In this document: piece by piece, positions 60,152 through 64,000 of the stretch
Layout: every line of letters starts with the position of its first letter
Position numbering within the stretch: the first letter of the stretch is position 1
Source: CAYVAP01 sp964343195
Lineage (GTDB): Bacteria; Bacteroidota; Bacteroidia; J057
Direction: 5' to 3'
Length of the DNA stretch: 64,000 nt
Assembly (NCBI GenBank): GCA_964343195.1
Contig: CAYFIR010000008.1
Coordinates: forward strand, 62,001 to 126,000
The notes under the pieces: model-generated
Databases searched by the model: none
Told to the model about the DNA's origin: nothing
Seen by the model: only the letters and a program-made list of their open reading frames with translations
Made by a program: the position numbers and the translations under genes

Positions 60152-60480
60152 GAATTTGCTCGTATGGTGGTAGTGCTCAGAATCGACTGCAAGTTGGAAG
60201 TTGCCACTTTTCCTCTGGATGACATTTCTCAACCCTGAACACGACTTTTTCATTAGATCGATCACATATACTTCCTGAGATATGTGGATTGCCAAAGATA
60301 TTGCCGCTCAAAAGCAAAAAATAACTCAATTCGGAGAATAAATATCGCTAACCGATCCACCAGCCTATTTAGAACGATTCCAAATACCAAATACTGGCAT
60401 TTTTGCCCAGAAGTGGCGAAAACCCGACATAACCTTCACTTTTTCGCGTTATTTTCTAAAAAAGTATCGACCTTTGTGAA
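60152..60480. other. Divergent promoter region between hemA and the AraC gene
   Basis: This 329-bp stretch lies between divergent starts. It is AT-rich close to the AraC gene and should contain both promoters. A CTTTG close to the AraC ATG may be the end of a -7 box, implying a short leader. I see no perfect palindrome or RNA gene. Confidence 0.5.
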
Positions 60481-61398
60481 ATGAACAAGCCAGTCAGCCC
60501 CGTCTTTACCCCCCTCTCTGAAGAAAAAAATACCGTAAAAAGGGAACCGGATTTTCTGGCTCCAAATCAGGCGATATCGCTATATCGATGTCCATTTTCC
60601 TCTGAATCGGTCACACTTCAGGGTATGGTCCCAGCGGGTCTGATTCAGTTTTATCTCTGCCTCGAGGGAAGCATGAAATGGGTGTTTGGCGGAGGGAGGT
60701 ACGAGCAGGAACTCGGGCCGGGCAAGATGTTTTTGATGTACAACCCCAAGCAATCTCTCAGTTTTGAACTGATTCATACTCCCCAGACTAAAGGGATCAA
60801 ACTCTTTACGACTGTAGAGCAACTTCATGAGCTTTTTCTTGAAGACAGTTCAGAGCTGACATTTCTTACCCGCGAAAACATCGATAAGAAATTTTATTCT
60901 GAGAGGCCGCTTTCGCCGCTGCTAAAAATGGTCCTGGATCAGTTCTTTAATCCCAACCTGATCCCGAGCAACCGGAGGCTGTATTTTCAGGCCAAGACCT
61001 TTGAACTATTGAGTTTGCTGTTCAATAAGGAGGAGAGTTCAGCCGAAGAAAACTGTCCCTTCCTGCTGGATGAGGCCAATGTGGAGAAAATCCGGCTCGC
61101 CAAGCGCATCGTCATTGAGCGCATGACCCACCCTCCCCAACTCAAGGAACTTGCCCGCGAGGTCGGCCTCAACGAATACCAGCTCAAGGCCGGCTTTAAA
61201 AACATCTATGGCAGTCCGGTCTTTCAGTTTCTGACGGATTACAAGATGGAGCACGCCCGAAAGCTCCTCGACAGTGGCAACTACAAGGTCAATGAAGTGG
61301 GGTTCATGGTCGGTTATTCCAATCCCAGCCATTTCATCGCAGCATTCAAGCGGAAGTTTGGCATTACTCCTAAAAAGTATAGCATGGCGTTGAAGTAG
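60481..61398 (+). CDS. AraC-family transcriptional regulator
   Basis: The 305-residue protein has a divergent N-terminal cupin-like sensor part (residues 20-190) and a typical C-terminal double helix-turn-helix. It contains LKELAREVGLNEYQLKAGFK, FLTDYKMEHARKLLDSG and YSNPSHFIAAFKRKFGITPKKY. It binds DNA and controls target genes in response to a small molecule. Its position divergent from hemA makes hemA a possible target. The family call is firm; the ligand is unknown. Confidence 0.9.
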   Translation: MNKPVSPVFTPLSEEKNTVKREPDFLAPNQAISLYRCPFSSESVTLQGMVPAGLIQFYLCLEGSMKWVFGGGRYEQELGPGKMFLMYNPKQSLSFELIHTPQTKGIKLFTTVEQLHELFLEDSSELTFLTRENIDKKFYSERPLSPLLKMVLDQFFNPNLIPSNRRLYFQAKTFELLSLLFNKEESSAEENCPFLLDEANVEKIRLAKRIVIERMTHPPQLKELAREVGLNEYQLKAGFKNIYGSPVFQFLTDYKMEHARKLLDSGNYKVNEVGFMVGYSNPSHFIAAFKRKFGITPKKYSMALK

Positions 61399-61536
61399 GA
61401 GGAAGAGGTTGGGAGTTGGGAGTTAAAGTATGCATCTATCATTTGTCTGCAATCTCTTAGAGCTTCCTTATCTTCGCAGCATCAGGGCCCATTTTTAAAC
61501 TCCCAACCACGAACTGTTTAACTTCGAAATATCCTC

Positions 61537-62811
61537 ATGCGCATCCTTCTTCTTTGCTCCAAAGCTCCCTGGCCGCCCAAAGACGGTGGAGCCCTGGCCA
61601 TGCTGAACATGATCCGTGCATACCACAAGGCGGAGCATGAGGTGACGGTGCTGGCGATGAATACCCCCAAGCACTACCTCTACCTGAGGAGTTTGCCAGA
61701 CCGTATCCAGCGACAGGCAGAGTTTTACACCGTAGATGTTGACACCAAAGTCCGGTTGATGGATGTGGTGGCCAATTTCCTTTTCAGCAAGAAATCCTAC
61801 CATGTAGAGCGGTTTACATCGGGTGCTTTTCGCAACCAGCTGGAGTATATCCTGTCTCAGAAGAAGTTTGACGTCGTCCAGCTGGAGACGCTGTACATGA
61901 CGCCTTACATACCGGCCATCAGGGAGCATGCTCCTGATGCACTGGTCTCTCTCCGTTCCCACAACATTGAACACGAAATATGGGCCCGGCGCGCTGAGAA
62001 TGAGACCAATCCGATTAAAAAGTACGTTTTCACCGAGACGGCAGACCGCATCAAAACCTATGAGGAAAAAGAGGTGTATGGCCGCAATCCCTATGATGTC
62101 CTGGTACCCATAACCGGGCGCGATGCGGGGATTTTTCGCAAGATGGGTTCTCGCACTCCCATGCACGTGTCTCCGGCTGGATTTGACCTGGAAAACCTGG
62201 CTACAGAGGACGAAGACACGGAGAACGACGAGGAGTTGATCGAGCCCAAAAAGCCCATTGAGATGGAATATCCTTCGGTGGCTTACCTGGGGGCGATGGA
62301 CTGGGAGCCCAACCGTGAAGGCATGGACTGGTTTCTAAAGGAAGTGTGGCCCATCGTTTCGGCGTCTTTTCCCAACGTAAAATTCTATCTCGCAGGACGT
62401 AGCATGCCGGATAAGTACTATCGCATGGCGGATAAGAGTGTCGAGGTCGTAGGGGAAGTTCCGGATGCAGCGGAGTTTTTGCGTTCCAAGGCAGTGGTGG
62501 TGGTACCCGTTCTCTCCGGGAGTGGGATGCGGGTCAAGATCATCGAAGGAATGGCCCATGGTCGCGCAGTGGTGGCTACCAATCTCGCAGCTGAAGGTAT
62601 TGGTGTAACTCATGGAGACCAATTGTTCCTGGCTGATTCACCCTATGAGTTTGCTGAGTGCATCAAGGTCCTGATCGAACAGCGAGCTCTGTTTGATGCC
62701 ATCAGTGCCCGTGCATCAGAATTTATCCAGGCCAAATACGACAACGATAACATCATCCAGAAGCTGCTGGAGTTTTACCAGCAACACCTCAAGACTCCCG
62801 CCGGAGAATAG
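61537..62811 (+). CDS. Glycosyltransferase family 4 protein
   Basis: The 424-residue protein is a two-domain GT-B enzyme. The N-terminal lobe begins MRILLLCSKAPWPPKDGGAL; the C-terminal lobe has YLGAMDWEPNREGMDWFL, VKFYLAGRS, and the donor-binding segment VVPVLSGSGMRVKIIEGMAHGRAVVAT with the conserved E. It likely transfers a sugar from a nucleotide sugar to a cell-surface glycan or lipid at the inner membrane. The acceptor is unknown. An acidic insert sits between the lobes. A hairpin after the stop may terminate it. Confidence 0.88.
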   Translation: MRILLLCSKAPWPPKDGGALAMLNMIRAYHKAEHEVTVLAMNTPKHYLYLRSLPDRIQRQAEFYTVDVDTKVRLMDVVANFLFSKKSYHVERFTSGAFRNQLEYILSQKKFDVVQLETLYMTPYIPAIREHAPDALVSLRSHNIEHEIWARRAENETNPIKKYVFTETADRIKTYEEKEVYGRNPYDVLVPITGRDAGIFRKMGSRTPMHVSPAGFDLENLATEDEDTENDEELIEPKKPIEMEYPSVAYLGAMDWEPNREGMDWFLKEVWPIVSASFPNVKFYLAGRSMPDKYYRMADKSVEVVGEVPDAAEFLRSKAVVVVPVLSGSGMRVKIIEGMAHGRAVVATNLAAEGIGVTHGDQLFLADSPYEFAECIKVLIEQRALFDAISARASEFIQAKYDNDNIIQKLLEFYQQHLKTPAGE

Positions 62812-62816
62812 AAAAT

Positions 62817-62842
62817 GAGAGACGACATATCTGTCGCCTCTC
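62817..62842 (+). terminator. Terminator-like hairpin after the glycosyltransferase
   Basis: GAGAGACGACA pairs with TGTCGCCTCTC around a four-base loop with one mismatch, then TGCTTTC. There is only a weak T-run. Confidence 0.45.
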
Positions 62843-62939
62843 TGCTTTCAGTGGTGGGGGAGGTCACCAAAAAGGGGGGTAGCAAATCGTCGTGATCCGT
62901 AATACCAGCGAACTACAAATCCCGCTTTAATTTCGCCGC

Positions 62940-64000
62940 CTATCGAACCCAGATTCCGGATGAACGATTTCCCGCAGGGCTGCTAAGGTGGATGATGTAC
63001 AGCCCCTGAGGCCATTCGGCCACCTGAATTTCTTTTTCCAGAACTCCGTTTAGCTTCAGGCTTTCTTCCAGGACTATAGTTCCGTTGGTGGTCAACACCT
63101 TCAATATCGCGTCTCCTTCTCCCCTGATCTGAATCGTTGCCTGCGTAGTCGCGGGATTGGGATAAGCGCTGATGCTGATCGGATCATCGTCTGCACTGAC
63201 AGTCAACTCTTTGATTTCGCTAAAAGACTGGGTGCCATCCAGATCCACCTGACGCAGACGGTAATAAAACCGCTGATTGGGCTGAGCCGGTAATGAAGTA
63301 TCCTTGAAGTGATAGCGTGAGATGGTAGAAGCATTTCCGGCAGCGTCCACCCTCCCTACCGGAGCGTATGTTTCACGGTCAAGTGAGCGCTCAATTTCGA
63401 AGAAATTGCTGTTTTGCTCAGAGGCAGTAGCCCAGGTAAGCAGGGCATCTTCACGGCTTTGAAGGACGTTGAAACTCAGCCATTCTACTGGAAAGCTGAC
63501 TGAAGGAGCAGTTGTGTAAGTCAGGTTCATGGTCTGAACTCCCTGGCGGTTTGCAGTCACACTTTGAGCATTAAATCCGATAGCGCCCAGTTTCCCATTA
63601 GAAGTTCCTTTGAAAATTTCGGTGACAATGTTGCTCCGCAAGGTCATACTCGGGGTGAGCATGTCATCAAAGAAGATTTGCAATTGCCCCACACCAGGAT
63701 CCCAGAAAAAGCGGAGGAAATGGTCCTTATTGTCTTCTACGTCAGTGGTTAAGGCGACTGGCCCGACCACAGGCTTGGAAAAGTCGCCATCGACATATAG
63801 CGCAAGGTGATCCTGAGCGATATCCTGCGGGGTTCCATCATCGTGGGTATCAATTTCCAGAATCAGAGAGGGAGCGATATTGATCTCTGGACTGGCTCCG
63901 ACGACCTGAATCGAACTCGTACTGATCCCACTTGGAGTCATTACCAGATAGACCCCCATTCCTCCCCGATCCTGGCTTCCGAGGTCAAGGCTAAAAGTGA
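62940..64000 (-). CDS. L-type lectin domain T9SS protein, 5' end outside the window
   Basis: The frame stays open to the window edge, so the N-terminus is missing. The first visible residues read FSLDLGSQDRGG and continue GVYLV, then DTHDDGTPQD, DHLALYVDGD and HFLRFFWDPGVGQLQIFFDD. This is the pattern of an L-type (legume-like) lectin domain with its Asp-rich metal/sugar loop. A beta-sandwich region (about 200 residues; WLSFNVLQSREDALLTWATA) and a T9SS sorting domain (starting ISISAYPNPATTQ) follow. It should be a secreted sugar-binding surface protein. Confidence 0.8.
   Translation of the reverse strand, partial: TFSLDLGSQDRGGMGVYLVMTPSGISTSSIQVVGASPEINIAPSLILEIDTHDDGTPQDIAQDHLALYVDGDFSKPVVGPVALTTDVEDNKDHFLRFFWDPGVGQLQIFFDDMLTPSMTLRSNIVTEIFKGTSNGKLGAIGFNAQSVTANRQGVQTMNLTYTTAPSVSFPVEWLSFNVLQSREDALLTWATASEQNSNFFEIERSLDRETYAPVGRVDAAGNASTISRYHFKDTSLPAQPNQRFYYRLRQVDLDGTQSFSEIKELTVSADDDPISISAYPNPATTQATIQIRGEGDAILKVLTTNGTIVLEESLKLNGVLEKEIQVAEWPQGLYIIHLSSPAGNRSSGIWVR

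Noticed and set aside
61495..62166. A 223-codon minus-strand frame
   Set aside because: It lies opposite the glycosyltransferase gene, which has clear GT motifs; the shadow has none.
1..64000. tRNA, rRNA or CRISPR loci
   Set aside because: I found no tRNA-like arm patterns, rRNA segments or regularly spaced repeats in any intergenic region by eye.

Overview
The window looks like a chromosome segment of a Saprospiria-type member of the Bacteroidota (Lewinella, Phaeodactylibacter or Haliscomenobacter-like). The evidence is several large secreted proteins with C-terminal type IX secretion (T9SS) sorting domains, Bacteroidota-style promoters (TTTG about 20 bases before TAnnTTTG), genes without clear Shine-Dalgarno sites, DUF6807 and DUF2279 proteins, and a hemA-hemC-hemD-hemE cluster. 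Most of the window has intermediate base composition; 43.7-54.1 kb is visibly AT-rich. I see no rRNA, tRNA, CRISPR array, insertion sequence or integrase.

Layout. 0.1-7.7 kb: housekeeping and envelope genes (small membrane protein, O-methyltransferase, LysM transglycosylase, coiled-coil lipoprotein, universal stress protein, orphan ParA, arylamine N-acetyltransferase), a long imperfect-palindrome element near 0.5 kb and a possible structured RNA near 4.9 kb. 7.9-16.5 kb: two giant T9SS surface proteins flank three tandem phage-tail-collar genes with an exact 534-bp period. The two giants share a conserved region next to their sorting domains that I cannot name. 16.6-24.3 kb: a cytochrome c/copper monooxygenase lipoprotein, a serine hydrolase, a stress protein, a TerB-like protein and two paralogous PKD/T9SS proteins. 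24.4-28.0 kb: a four-gene operon of surface proteins including a SUMF1-domain protein and an EGF-like lipoprotein. 28.2-43.1 kb: a CHAT protease fused to a degenerate kinase, a MarR regulator with a palindromic site, DUF2279, Nudix, RlmN, DUF6807, a PD-(D/E)XK (Rpn-type) protein, a Fic protein, a BlaI/M56 regulatory pair with two visible operator dyads, a metallo-beta-lactamase-fold hydrolase and a Sir2 deacetylase.

43.7-54.1 kb is the most interesting region. Seven minus-strand genes with overlapping or nearly overlapping ends encode, in transcription order, a NurA-like nuclease, a HerA-like ATPase, a GHKL/Hsp90-fold ATPase, a DUF3696 AAA ATPase, an unknown protein, a second GHKL ATPase of the same length, and a radical SAM enzyme; small membrane ORFs follow. 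The pairing of a DNA translocase and nuclease with two GHKL switches, a SMC-like ATPase and a modifying enzyme suggests a mobile DNA-defence or DNA-processing system. I do not recognise this exact combination.

54.4-61.4 kb: cydB without cydA, then the heme genes hemE, hemD, hemC and hemA (all minus strand), with a divergent AraC-family regulator. 61.5-64 kb: a glycosyltransferase and the 3' part of a lectin-domain T9SS protein cut by the window edge. Dispersed repeats of about 100-130 bp lie directly after three stop codons (30869-31828, 38038-38406 and hemC), always in the sense direction of the gene.
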